From Helichrysum umbraculigerum (Eukaryota > Streptophyta > Magnoliopsida > Asterales > Asteraceae): a DNA stretch of 64,000 nt. This document shows positions 1-12,911 of this stretch, piece after piece. How positions within the stretch are numbered: the first letter of the stretch is position 1; each line of letters begins with the position of its first letter. The notes beneath the pieces were generated by a model, which saw only the letters and a program-made list of their open reading frames with translations, was not told the DNA's origin and made no database searches. A program made the position numbers and the translations under genes. The stretch covers positions 131,335,277 through 131,399,276 of the forward strand of contig CATIUR010000005.1 in assembly GCA_949592205.1 (NCBI GenBank), in the 5' to 3' direction.

Positions 1-20
1 TTCCTGGTCATAGACCTTCT

Positions 21-494
21 GTGTATTGTCCTCCATCGAAACGATTTGAGGGAAATCATTGGAATAAATCTTATGTTGAGAGACGTTCTTGCTTTCGTTG
101 TGGTCAACAGGGCCATATAATTAGGGATTGTCGGTTATTATCCCTAGATAGGTTTGGTAGAGGGATGCCAAGAACTTCCTCCTTTAGGAATTCTTATTCA
201 AAATCGTTTTCTAGGCGTGCTTCGTATTCGCCTATATCAAGATATGCATCCTCTTCTCCAAAACCCGTGGCTAGAGTAAACAAAGTTGTGCCTAGTAAAC
301 CTCAAGTTCAACGGAACAACATTGTTGAAAACAACTCATCTGAACCTACAAAGGTTTGGAAACCCAAATCCACAAACAACGCATCAATGAAATCTTCTGA
401 GTTTTTAAAATATCATAAACTCATTGATGTGATGATTATGGATGATCATGGACAACCCAAGTCTATCAAGGCTTGGGTGTCCCATAAGTACTAA
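21..494 (+). pseudogene. Truncated retrotransposon Gag with CCHC zinc knuckle
   Basis: The 157-codon frame encodes a basic, Ser/Asn-rich protein with one zinc knuckle (CFRCGQQGHIIRDC, about residues 24-37). This is the nucleic-acid-binding motif of LTR-retrotransposon Gag. The C-terminal part with several Lys-Pro segments and the ending AWVSHKY resemble the end of copia-type Gag, where protease would follow. Here the frame stops, and no protease, integrase or RT frame is found before the LTR at about 2178. The true start lies left of the window, so the first ATG is not necessarily the start. Best reading: remnant of a copia-like element that lost pol, or a non-autonomous derivative. Confidence 0.7.
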
Positions 495-2177
495 CGTTTA
501 ATTGTTTGTGGTGGTGCAGTCAGGTTATTGAAAGCTAACATTTTTAGTGACTGCATGGATATGGATATTGTTGGAAGAATGCGATGATGATTTGTGATTG
601 GATGAGATTTTCGATGTTATGAGGTGGTAAAAGTGTTAAAAGGCATTTGACTTGACTTGATATGTGATTTTGAAATTTTTATTTAAATTTTATCTATTTT
701 TATTTGTTATAGATGCAACAGCCATTCTTTATACTTTTTAGTATTAAAGAAATGCAATGTTGCGAAATTTATTCAATTAAAAAAATACAAAAATATGTTT
801 AATGTTTAAGGGGAGTATTTTTTGGATTGGATATAAGAATTTGCTGTTCAGGGGGAGTAATTCTGAATATTAAAAATTCTGATTATTTAATTCAGAAATG
901 TGAATAGCAAGATTCTTAAGTCTTGAAAAGATGTTGGATTGTGTGTCTGTAAAACAACTTGGGATATGATAGTACATCGGGTGATATGCATAAAAATGGA
1001 AATTTTAAGGTTTATGTTTGATGTGTCAGTAGGTTTATCTGGTATATTTAACACATCTTCTATAAACATTGGCTTCATTATATGATGTATCGGTAGGCAT
1101 GGTACACACCGGTTTGTGAGTGAGTAAGAAGTAATAATAAAACTTGTTTATTACTTTAAGAAAAATGTTATATGATGTATGACATAAGTCTTAATTGATA
1201 AATGGAAGTACTATCATACACTGTCATAATTATGTAAATGTAAAATGGGCATATAGTGATAATATGATTATTCGCCTAACTAATGGTGACTATTGTTGTA
1301 CTCACGTACAGACCTGAATCCATTAGTTATGCAAATAGTCTCAAACTTGTTATGTTCATACTAAGGGACCCTCTGTTGTACTAAGTACAGATCTGGGGCC
1401 ACTAGTATCTTCATAGTCGGTTTGATGTATGCCTAAATATAAATATCAAGTGTATGTTACGAGAAAACCGAGATAAACTTGGTCTTGTAATCTCTACCTT
1501 GTGTGAATATGCAGTGTTTGTTTTACTGAAGTTTATCAGTATATCATATAATAGGTTTCTCAAAATTAATATTCATACTAACAATAAAGGTTAGCTCACA
1601 GATACGGATGTAACATGTTTAAGTGGACAAACAATACCGATGATCGTCTTGAACTAATTTTTATAAAAGGTGCTTTAAATATGTCAAGTAAATTTAAAGT
1701 GGACAAATATACTGATGATCGAAATAACACTTACTATTTGCTAATAATTGCATGTTGGCCTGATATAATCCCTAAGCAGACTTAAAACAATCCTATCCCC
1801 AATTTATTTTAATCTTCGTTCTTTGTTTTTCATTTATAAAGAAAAATACAAAAAGATTTTATTTCTATGTTATTTTCTTCAATATCACATATCTTGTTAA
1901 AGTCAATTATTGAAGATGTAAAGGATGTCGGTTATTCTCCAAAGATTGTGAAGATAATTCTATCGGAGAAGCTGCTGATGATTGAGAGATGGTCACAGAG
2001 TTTGAAGATCTTATTGTATGATAAATTTGTGTCAGTCACATGAATTTGGACATCAAGATTTCTTGGAAGACCATGCTATCTCAAAGGGGGAGTTTCTGAT
2101 TGTCAAAGACATGAAAGAGTTTGTTGATGAAGACTAATTGAAGACTTCTTTGACCAAGCTGATGACAAGGGGGAGTT
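495..2177 (+). mobile_element. Non-coding internal region of the copia-like element
   Basis: No coding frame of substance. It holds several GGGGGAG purine tracts (about 851, 2083-2092 and 2167-2175), the last directly before the presumed 3' LTR. Repeated polypurine tracts of this kind are known from Sirevirus-type copia elements. Positions about 1081-1760 resemble the spacer of the Athila element at 4690-5320, sharing the same hairpins and the phrases around them. This block may therefore be a piece of another element. Confidence 0.5.
1262..1428 (+). repeat. Two GTAC hairpins with palindromic outer arms
   Basis: Two copies (about 1292-1316 and 1373-1396) of a motif TGTTGTAC-(3-4 nt)-GTACAGAYCTG. 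Each has an inner TGTAC/GTACA stem. The first also has outer arms AACTAATGG and CCATTAGTT; the second has ATACTA and TAGTAT. Three further copies occur at 4861-5119. Confidence 0.75.
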
Positions 2178-2653
2178 TGTTGGTGCATTTTGTGTGTCAG
2201 TCAGTTGGTCAAACTATTGTAATTGTCAAAGTCAATTAGTCTACGAATGTATAGTGTTTAGAGTGTGTATTCGAGTCTGTAAATGAAATATACATAGAAT
2301 GGTGACATTGTAATTGGGCCTGCGACGTTGGGTCAGACGTCGCAAGGGTCTGGGTCTGCGACGTTGGGCTTAACGTCGCAGGGTCCAATAGGCGTCATAT
2401 AAATAGAGAAGTTAGATTTTCGTTTTAGGGTTGATCAAACCCTAGAGGAGTCAGCCGTTTTGTGTGAGAGAGGAGACAGAGAAACGAGTTAGAGTTTGTA
2501 TTGGTGATTGTAATCTTTATACGTTCAATTGTGAATATATACAAGATTATAGAGAATCGTTTGTGTGTTCGTGATTCATATATTGATTGTTTATCATTCC
2601 GCAATAGCAATCGATCAAGCGATCCGATCAGATCCCACGGCACGGGACTATCA
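2178..2653 (+). mobile_element. 3' LTR of the copia-like element
   Basis: Begins TGTTGGTGCA immediately after the polypurine tract and ends near a CA at about 2642-2653; the exact right end is uncertain. A TATA box (TATAAATAG) lies at about 2398. Just upstream are two near-perfect inverted repeats built on TGCGACGT/ACGTCGCA (2321-2344 and about 2355-2382). The second has 10-bp arms CTGCGACGTT and AACGTCGCAG around a 6-nt loop. No second LTR copy is in the window. Confidence 0.6.
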
Positions 2654-2868
2654 GTAAATTAAGAAGGGAATATTTAAGGTGACATTATTTGCCTCGTTTT
2701 GCGTGATAAATGGATGTTTTTGGTGATTTTAACAGCAATGCCTATATTTGGACCACTTTGGTGATTTTAAGTAAATAATAGATATTTTAAGATGATTTCA
2801 CCAAATATAAGTCCAATAAGTGCAGAATAATGCCCCTAAAAACATGACTTTTTAGGTCACATCACCAC
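2654..2868 (-). mobile_element. Truncated LTR of the 17582-20022 solo-LTR family
   Basis: The reverse complement starts TGATGTGACCTAAAAAGTC at 2868. It follows the first about 200 bases of the LTR at 17582 closely, including the phrase GTGGTCCAAATATAGGC. It is interrupted on its left by the copia-like LTR and abuts the Athila ORF on its right. The order of insertion reads Athila first, then this element, then the copia-like element. Confidence 0.65.
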
Positions 2869-2875
2869 CCCATAC

Positions 2876-4051
2876 GTACTTGCGGATGGCAACATTGGGT
2901 TTGTTTCATATGCTTGGTCTCGGTTGTTCAGTATCAGGGAGGATATCTACAGAGAGTTGGTTGTTGAGTTTTATAGTACATTCAGGTTCGAGCACATGTC
3001 GACTCAGTGGAATGAGGATTCTATTTACTTTCATCTTGGTAGGATACCTAGACGGATGTCATTGATTCAGTTTGCTCTCAGGAGTGGGTTATATGAGCCT
3101 AACGAGCTTAATAATCCCCACTTTCTAGCTCATATTTCTGTTAGTGCTGTGAAGAAGCTCACTGATTTGGAGGTTGCACAGGAGTAGCAGTTTATTGCCC
3201 AGGGTCATTATGGTAGTTCGACGCCTTCTTATAGAGCTATTCGAGATCCCCGTCATCGACTCATCCACAGATTGTTGACTTACACCATCGTTGGTCGTAA
3301 GGAGGGGCCTGAGAAAGTTTCTAGGCCTGATTTGTTTTATTTGAGCTCGATTATTAGGAAGAGGTTAGTGAATGTGCCTTGGAGATTGGCGAAGTGGATG
3401 TCCAAAAGAGCTACTGGTACTAGAGATGGGAGCAGTTTGTGTGGAGGTCATTTTGTTACTAGGTTGGCTAGACATTTTGGACTAGCGACTCAGGAGAAGA
3501 TGGGCTCATGTACGATTGTTCAGCCTGGAATGGGTTGGTTGACTGCACGACGGTTGGAGGCTTTTGTTCTTATTGAGCCGTGCAGTAATTATGGTGGTGC
3601 TGCGGATATGTATTATTGGGTTCCTACCACTGCTGTGGGGCAGACTTTGCAGTCCAGGCAGGGTAGAGGCTGAGGAGATACTAGTGGTAGTGATAGAGGT
3701 AGAGGTACGGCTGGTAGCCGTAATAGAGGTTATGCTGCTGAGTTTGATCAGTTGCAGCAGCAGCTTGCGCAGATGGATCTCCGCCATACCCAGAGATTTG
3801 ACCAGATTGAGTTTATGCAGAGACAACATTTCCATCAGACTAGTGCTCATTTGGATTATCAGGATGGCCTATTTCAGCAGCTGTTTGGTCAGTATCCTGC
3901 TGAGCTTACTTATCAGCCTTTCCAGTACCATATGCCGCAGGAGTTTATGCGACCACCACCACCACAGCCAGATCAGGCCGGCCCATCATATACATATCAG
4001 CAGCCGAAGCTATCCCATCAGTACCGGAGCCAAGAGGATGATAGTGATTAG
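2876..4051 (+). pseudogene. Athila-type ORF downstream of pol, broken
   Basis: A single reading frame runs through 2876-4051, interrupted by in-frame stops at 3185-3187 (TAG) and 3671-3673 (TGA). The protein has the features of the plant retrotransposon ORF found in Athila-lineage elements between pol and the 3' LTR: IREDIYRELVVEFYSTF, then FHLGRIPRRMSLIQFALRSG, then a Gln-rich tail (about 3740-4000) ending in Pro-rich and acidic sequence. It is truncated at the 5' end by the neighbouring LTR fragment. The role of this ORF in Athila elements is not settled (sometimes called env-like or ORF1). The assignment rests on remembered motif similarity, not a search. Confidence 0.65.
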
Positions 4052-5531
4052 GATGTTGATCATCCTATGTGGTTTATGATTCCAGACACTATTCTTATTT
4101 TTATTATTATTATGACTGATTTTTATTTGTTGTATTTTTAATTATGTTGGATTGTTAGTTTTAGGTTTGGTTGTTTTTATTTTAGATATTTATATTTGGT
4201 ATTGTTTAATCTCGTGTGTTGATTGATCCCTCGGAATTATGTTGTGAGTACGTGTTATGCTGGCAGTAAGTTCAGCGCAACAAATTGAATCGAGAGGATA
4301 TGGGAAATTCATATCATCCTTGTTATGACCGTTAAGCACACTATTCCAGGGGAGTTTTTCTGTTTTATTTCTTTTCTCTTTTTCTCGTTTTAGTAATTCA
4401 TTTTTCGTACAATGAGGGCATTGTACAGCTTTAAGTGGGGGATGGGAGAGAAAAGAGTTAAGTTTCCACATAATTGTCCTGTTGAGTAAGTAGAGAATGT
4501 GTAATTTGGATTAATAGTTATCTCATTAAGATACGTAACTAGGAGGTTATAAGTTGCTCATTTTTCAACCAAATTTTTCAATTTAAATTTTTGTTTTTCT
4601 AGAGATAATTATTTTGTAACAATGTAGGTTAATTTAAAAATTTTCTACACTTTTAATTAAATATTAAATTGTGGAAAATGTTATTTAGTTTCATTATATG
4701 ATGTATTGATAGGCGATCTATGTGAGAATTATTGAGCTTTTAAGAAATGAATAAAGGAGTGGATGTTACTTTTAGATGAACTTTAGTTATGTATGACGTA
4801 TGTCTTAATTTTCATATTAATAATGTGCGATATGTCATAATTTTGGATTTTAAATTAACATCATTTGGGGATATACTGGGTGTTGTTTCCTTTGTTGTAC
4901 GAAAGTACAGACCTGGTCTCCGTCAGTATATCTAATGAAAAAGAGCAAAAGAGTTTAATAATTCATGATTTTAAAATGAGTCGAATTAAGTTGCTTTGTT
5001 GTACTGAGGTACAGACCTGCCACCAATGGTTTTACTAAAAGTTTTATATTGCTAAACCAAAATCAAGTTATGTCACTTTGTTGTGTTGAGGCACAGACCT
5101 GTCACATCTGTCTTGATTTAAAAAATGATTGTCTTGATTTGAATTTCAAAATATGTAATATTGGCATGTTATGAGTATGGGAGTATATAGCTAATGGGAG
5201 TTAAGGGAACATCTACGTGAATGATAATAATTTGAGCTCAATTATTTAAATATAGATTGTTTAAGTGGATAACAATATCAGTAATCATCGTGAACTATTT
5301 GATGTTTTGAGAATAATAACTTTATGTGTATATTATTTTTATAATCTCATAGTTTCTTAATAATTGTTTTTAGAATTAACATATTTTTAAATTTAAATGT
5401 TTGAGTTGAAGAAGGGTAATGTTGTGTAATTCCTTTGTTAGTTATTTAGATTAACGAAGATGACTGTTTTCTTAAGAATTTGATTTTTGAATCGCTAGTC
5501 TACTTGAGGACAAGTAGGATTAAAGTGGGGG
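4052..5531 (+). mobile_element. Athila non-coding spacer between ORF and 3' LTR
   Basis: No significant coding frame. Contains two short purine runs (about 4436-4450 and 5521-5532), the second being the likely polypurine tract next to the 3' LTR, and the three GTAC hairpins listed separately. Confidence 0.6.
4861..5119 (+). repeat. Three GTAC hairpins in the Athila spacer
   Basis: Copies at about 4891-4915, 4994-5019 and 5076-5101 share TTTGTTGT..(hairpin)..ACAGACCTG. Inner stems are TGTAC/GTACA in the first two and TGTGT/GCACA in the third, a compensated change plus a wobble. Outer arms differ completely but pair: GATATACTG with CAGTATATC around copy one, AAATCAAG with CTTGATTT around copy three. 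No convincing outer arm was found for the middle copy. Confidence 0.8.
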
Positions 5532-5536
5532 ATGTT

Positions 5537-7051
5537 TGATAAACGCTCAAAAGTACTATATTTAAGTAGTATTTTACCCCGATTCTTGGATGTTTCTATT
5601 GCATTTATTTAAGAATATATATTAATTTCGTTCATATTTGCAATTAGATGTGGAAATTGAGCGTTATGAAGAAAGGAACGGAAAACAGTCAATAATCGAG
5701 TTAAATGATGTATTTTTGAAGAATAAAGCGAAGCCGAAGTGAAGAAAAGATTAAAAGAAGAAAAATATGAAAACCGGCTGAAAAATCAATCCATACGCCG
5801 TATGGATTGAGGCGGTGGAGGCCCAGGTCATGCGGACTTGGGCTGGGCTTATTTTGCATCCATACGCCGTATGGATGGTAATTCCAGAAATATAAAACGC
5901 GATTTTTACCTCAAAAACAGTGTATTCGTTTTAGGGTTTTTTTTCCAGTCGACTATTTTCGGTTTTTAGGGTTTATTTACGAATTATTTTGGTATTTTGG
6001 AGGCACGTGGAGTCAAGATTGAGGATAGTTCGTGTTGATTCTTCGTGATTCGTCTTTTATATTCAGTATAATTTCTTTTATTCAATTTCATTGATGATTT
6101 TGTTCTTGAATAATCTGATATTTACTGTTTGTATGATGAGTTGAATATTAGAGTGATTGTGTAATTGATTTAGCTCGGATTATGATTATTGAACGATTAT
6201 AATTGCGTATTGAATAAGTTATTTAATTGAAAACGATTATATTACTCGTGGATCCTTGTTTATTGGTAACTAGTAGTTATTGTTGCTCAACGTGGTTAAT
6301 AAGATTGATGAGATTGATTTCCTTTAATGTTATTAATTATTGATGCTTATAATTCTAGGGTTTTGACTATTGCTAAATATGTTGAGTCTGATAGGTTGAG
6401 TTAATGATAATTATCTACTTTAAAATGAACAAGACAATAAGTAATTATTGGGTATTGTTGAGTCATGCCAATATAGTTAATTATAATGAGTTGTGAATGT
6501 TTAATGCTCAGTTTAGGGAAAAACACACAATTGACTGATCATCTTGTGACATTGGACCGATGTCTTATGTTGGACCCAAGATTGTAGGAATTAGTTGGAC
6601 CCGAAAAGTTGGCTAGTTCACATTCAATTTAATATCATTGAAGAATTTGGCATTAAGTTGATATAAAAGAAATCACAATTAGATAATCAATACGTAAAGA
6701 ATTGAGATATATGAATCTGAGTGAAATTAATTATACAATTACTTCTTCCTTCGTATTAGTATTTGTTATTATTTATTTATAATTTTAATTTAAGTTTTTA
6801 TTTCGTTTGTTTATTTAAATTTAATATTTTATAAACAATTGTTCGAACGGAACTAAAACGCCCCCTGTTTACTGCTTTCTTAGTTAATTAGTATTTTCTA
6901 TTTTTATAAATACCACCGTTCCCTGTGATCGACTCGGACTTACCAAGTCTATACTTACATTTGATCGGGTATTCTTGTCTGGTTGTGTGAAAGGTATAAA
7001 TAAGGTATTTCCATTTATAAATAAATTAGACTAGACTCGTTTCACACGCAT

Positions 7052-7053
<2 letters not shown>
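5537..7053 (+). mobile_element. 3' LTR of the Athila-type element
   Basis: Starts TGATAAACGC after the purine tract AAAGTGGGGGATG and ends ACACGCATCA, giving matched TGAT/ATCA ends; a start at 5533 is also possible. The length (about 1.5 kb) suits Athila LTRs. It contains two perfect palindromes around GCC (5786-5810 with 11-bp arms, 5857-5877 with 9-bp arms), followed at about 5889 by a TATAAAA box. The left LTR is not in the window. Confidence 0.65.

Positions 7054-7130
<77 letters not shown>
7054..7130. repeat. (TA)n microsatellite
   Basis: Uninterrupted TA dinucleotides between the Athila LTR end and the next LTR fragment. Such tracts occur inside the related LTRs (14374-14394, 22.5-23.3 kb), so the Athila copy may have entered an AT tract of that LTR. 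Confidence 0.95.
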
Positions 7131-7133
<3 letters not shown>

Positions 7134-7872
7134 TAGAAAACATAGACGGTGATCCCCCAAATGTTAGCTAGACCTTATGAGTTAAAGTAATGACCATAGT
7201 ACTATAACCAATCCACGACCAATGTGTAATGTTTTTGCCGCCGTAACAGGTAAATATACGCTCCGCGTTATGACATAAACGTCATGTGGTTGGCATGACC
7301 AACGAGTAGGAGTGGGAGGGCTGTCAACTCAATAGTACTATCAGTATATTAAGTGGCTAGAGTCACCTAGCTAATGGTTATAGTTTGCAAGCATCAGGAC
7401 TTTATGCACTACAAATACCACACTATGTAAACTAAGGCTCGTACCAGGATGCGTTGTCATGTTTCTAAATAGTGTATGAAAATAATTTTATAAGTAAGCA
7501 GTTGCGTGTAATCGTATGAAAGCATTCATATAAGTTTTCACGTATAGTAGCAAAACAGTTGCTATGTTTTTCACCCCTAGTTTTGAAAACAGTAAAACAG
7601 TAAAAGTAGGGGCTGTGAACTCACCTCGTGAGCTAAGTGTGAGAGCTAGCAAAAAGGGTTGCCCAAGTATAGTCTCTTAACGTCCTAAACGTAAGAGATA
7701 GTTTGTATAAGTAGCTGGCTAACCGCCAAACTATGTTAGTTGTTCACTCATTAAAAGATCATTGTGTTTTAAAATTCGTACGATCCGTTGGTGATGTTTT
7801 CGTAACAATAACTCGTGATGATATTATAATTATGCTAGTTGCGTTTGTATATTTTGTATGTTCAGTGTCTCG

Positions 7873-8146
7873 AGTTACTATTCATGAGACAATCACGTTT
7901 TACTATTCATGAGACAGTTCGCGTTTTACCAATTTATGAGACAATCAGTTTTTACTATTCATGAGACAATTGGTTTCTACTATTCATGAGACGGTCAGTT
8001 TTTACTATTTATGAGACAATCAGAAATCACTATTTATGTGACAATCAGAAATCACTATTTATGTGACAATCAGAAATCACCATTTATGTGACAATCAGGA
8101 AATCACTATTTATGTGACAATCAGAAATCACTATTTATGTGACAAT
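7873..8146. repeat. Tandem repeat, about 25-bp unit, 11 copies
   Basis: The unit is ACTATTTATGTGACAATCAG with small variants (TTCATGAGACAATC in the first copies). The right-hand copies are nearly identical, the left-hand ones more diverged, as expected for recent expansion from one end. Confidence 0.9.
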
Positions 8147-8151
8147 CGCGT

Positions 8152-8275
8152 GTTGCGACAATGAGGTTGCCACATAGGTGTTGCGACAATGATTATGTCG
8201 CAAATTTTTGCAAAGTTAAATACTCGTTGCGACAAAGACATTGTCGCAGGACTTGTGAGAGTCATTGTCGCAGGT
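8152..8275. repeat. TTGCGACA palindrome cluster
   Basis: Inverted pairs TTGCGACA/TGTCGCAA (about 8180-8202) and TGCGACAA/TTGTCGCA (about 8227-8247), plus single GCGACA copies. Directly adjacent to the 25-bp tandem array and similar in kind to the array at 62309-62555. Confidence 0.75.
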
Positions 8276-11109
8276 TAAGCGACACAAGGTCCAAACGTGT
8301 TCGTCTTCGTCTTAAGTTCTTATATAAATGTAATTGTTATTTTTTCGTTCGAGATTTATAATAAAATACTTAGAACTTTCATTTTGAGCCAAAATCTAAC
8401 GTTTCATATTTTGGTTCACGTTTATCGTACCGAGGCTCGTTTTCGGTTGACTTGGTCAAACGTGTTCGGTTTGACCCGAAACTTTTACACGTAAAATCTT
8501 ATCATATTTGAACCCGTAAAAAGTAAGTTTCAAATTTTATCGCAAACCCGAAGTGGCTCGTTTTTATTCGCAGGAACGCAAAAATCAGTCCTCACAGCTT
8601 TTATACCCCAAATAGGAGTAAACCTTCACGATCCGAGAAAATTACCCAATGTTCCCCTATGTCTTAGCTTCGTACCATATTTTTTCATAATTTTTAGCTA
8701 ACGAAAGGTGAGTCAAATAATTACACAATCAACTCTGTGTCTAGCAGCTAACTAACTCGACATTGGTTCAAAGATCAGTTTATATCTCGAGTTTTACTTA
8801 TCCGTAGAGAACGCAATTATAATACTTTGAAAGCTAACTAAAGTTGTAGCCTTTAGGAAAAGACCTCACGTCGTTTTGAGTTTTGTACACGGAGATATAG
8901 TTTCGTGAAATTCGTGTAAAAATCTGTCAACGGTAACAGTTTTGCTATATGATTTTCTATTTTCGTTTTCAGGTAGTAAACGGAGTCAAAAGATTACAAA
9001 ATCACTTTGATCATTTATTTAACTTCTTGAACTTAGTTTTTCACACAAAAATCGTCCATTTTAGTGGAGTAATGGTTTCAAAAATCAGTGGAGAAAACCG
9101 TATAAATTTCTGGACTGGAAAGTGTTCTTCAACAAACTCTTGTTTTCTTTGTTTTAAGTTATGATTTCGAGTATGATCTTTCACGAAATGAACTACTAAC
9201 ATGTTAATACAAGTATTTCATGAAAGAAAAGTGAAATGGAGTGGTTCCTTACAATGCTTTCAGATGAAGAATGAAAGAGATGATGATGTTGTTGTTGTTG
9301 ATGCTTGATCCTTGCTTCCTTCTTTGCTAATTTTTTTTGGTAGATGATGATGATGATGTATGGTGGTTTATGGAGATGATGTTGGTGTTTTTGGGGCTGT
9401 GATTGAACTGTAGGAATGGAAGAAAAAGAGAGAAGAGAGAGTTGGTGAATGTGTTTGTGTATGTGAATGTGTTTGAGTGTTGTGGTTTACAAAGAGTGAG
9501 GGTGGTTATGGCCTAGGTATGGCCGATCATTTGGTCAAAGGAAAGCATGGCTTTCACCACAACTTGTCCCCATAAATTATTGTGTAGGTAATTTGGAATT
9601 ACACCGTTAATCTTATATACGTTTTTAATTCGTTAAACGTTTACTCGTTTAATTTGTTAACGGTTCATACACGTTAATATTTTTTGAAGTATTATTTTAA
9701 ATACTTTATTTTGAGTTTATAAAATATAAATTTTGCTTCATTTGGTTGTCGGGTTCGATTTGCGTGTTTTCGTCATGTACGTTACGTTTTATATAAAACG
9801 TACAATTGTTTTCGTTTAATTGTTATGCTTTATTCGTTTGCATAATATTTTCAAGTAAATAACTACTATAAAATTTTTACGTTATTTATAAAATTTCGCA
9901 TCACCAACGTACGTATATTTTTGTCGGACTCGTTTCGATCGTTTTGCGCGTAATTATAAATAACTACGAACTCATAATACTTCACGTAATAAAATTATGG
10001 GCTTTGCGAGACTTATCTCATAAAAATAGTTTTGAATTCACTAATCAGGAAATTAGCCTAAGACATCCACGTTATACCGTAATTTGGGAAGTGTTACAGC
10101 TTAACTGCACTTTATTGAATTCTAGCTGGAGTTCATATTAGCATAGATGAGCACCTTGCCTTTTAGGCCTTGCTTGCTTTACTTTAGTCCTACTATCCCT
10201 AGCTCTTGAAATCTTATACTATCTTAACTACAAATACAAAGGTAATAAAGATTATCTTCTTGATACTAGATTTAATCTCAAGTTATTAAGTCGTAATTTT
10301 TGTCTTCAGAAACTGCCAGCTTCTGTTTTAAGTGATAAAGCTTATATAGTGTTTTAAAACTTTATAAATCATGATTTTAACATGTTTTGAGTTAAATATT
10401 TAACTTAGTGAACAACTAGCATAAAAATACATGAAACTCATGAAATCAAAGAGTAATCCTTACAATGATGAAGTTGGAAAGATGAAGAAAAGCAAGAAAG
10501 TTGCTTCCACTCTTGCTCCTAGCTTGGTGAAGATGAAGATTTATGGAAGATGGTGATGATGATTGAGAGAGAATGGGGTGGAGTGTGTGTTTGATTGAGT
10601 GTAAAATGAGAAGAGTGAGGGGATGGGGGATGTAGTAGAAATCAGCCAAGGGAGGGAGAGGGGGAGAGCATGGTGTGTCGACTTCTTTGTCCCCCCTCAT
10701 TAACATTAAACCTCAAGATATTTTGGTCGTTAGTGGTAGTGTTGATTAATTAAGGGTAAGCTAGATGAATTAGGACAATCTAGGGTAGTTTTAGTGTGTT
10801 AGAAATTATAATTACCAAATTTCATAGCAATCGTTTATTAACGATAGTTCGTTTTGTTTTAAATCGTATTATCGAATTGTTGTCGCGTTTAGTTGAAATC
10901 GCATTCGTATGATTTCAATTTCTTCGTAGCGTTATGCTATATCCTAGCATAATAATAATAAATAAATAACTACTAAAATAGTTGCGAGTTATTTATAAAA
11001 GTTTTATCACCAACGTTCGTAGTTGTCGGAATCGTCCAATAGTTTTGCGTAATTCTAAATAATTACGTAAATGAAATGCAAATCATACATTTAAAATATG
11101 CGTTGTGGG

Positions 11110-12363
<1,254 letters not shown>

Positions 12364-12668
12364 GTTGTGGGCTTGTGCTAGACTTACCTCAGTTTAGAAG
12401 AAGTTTGGTTTTCAGTTTAGGGAATTAGTATAAGAATGCATGAGGTGATTGTACGGAAATGTATGCGTGTTCACTAGTGTTCTATTCTCACCACAAACGT
12501 TAAAAATCACTCTTGATAGCACATGACTCCCATAGGTCCACACAATGTCACGTGACGATTATTATGTTGAACAGGCGTAATTATCATATCACATTGATAT
12601 GTCTCTAAGGTTACCACGTGGCATCTTGATTCACTTTAATACTTCACCAGTTTTTGAGAAGTGTCACA

Positions 12669-12911
12669 TAATTAAAATCGGAAAGGATATTGATGGGGTG
12701 GGGGTGGACTTTTATAGATCGTTTGGCAAAGAGGTTAGGAGTGGAATGTATACTCTTTTTTGGGAGGACGATTGGGTGGTTGGGGGAGAGATGATTAGTC
12801 ATAAATATCCTAGGTTGTTTAATTTAGAAAGAAACAAAGAGGCGAAAGTGTGTGATAGAATTGAGTGGGATGGTGTTAATTGGAGGTAGGTATGGGATTG
12901 GGTACAAGAAC
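12669..12911 (+). pseudogene. LINE reverse transcriptase fragment, part 1 of 3
   Basis: Encodes IKIGKDIDGVGVDFYRSF, FWEDDWVVGG and KVCDRIEWDGVNWR. This is the region between the RT core and the zinc-binding (zf-RVT) domain of plant L1-type LINEs. It starts directly after an LTR end at 12668 and stops at the chromovirus insertion. An in-frame TAG follows the WR near 12886. It continues at 24972. Confidence 0.75.

Larger units (their letters stand above)
7131..10098. mobile_element. Degraded chromovirus-family LTR, 5' truncated
   Basis: Parallels the LTRs at 12912-16169 and 21005-24971. It shares the block starting GTGATCC..C at 7150, the phrase GTGGCTAGAGTCACCTAGCTAATGG (compare 13828 and 21920), the trinucleotide GATGATGATG section near 9280-9360, and the end GGGAAGTGTTACA at 10098. 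The coding-looking frames in it (for example 8949-9164, 9944-10141) lack any domain and are not called. It carries its own tandem repeats at 7873-8290. Confidence 0.6.
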
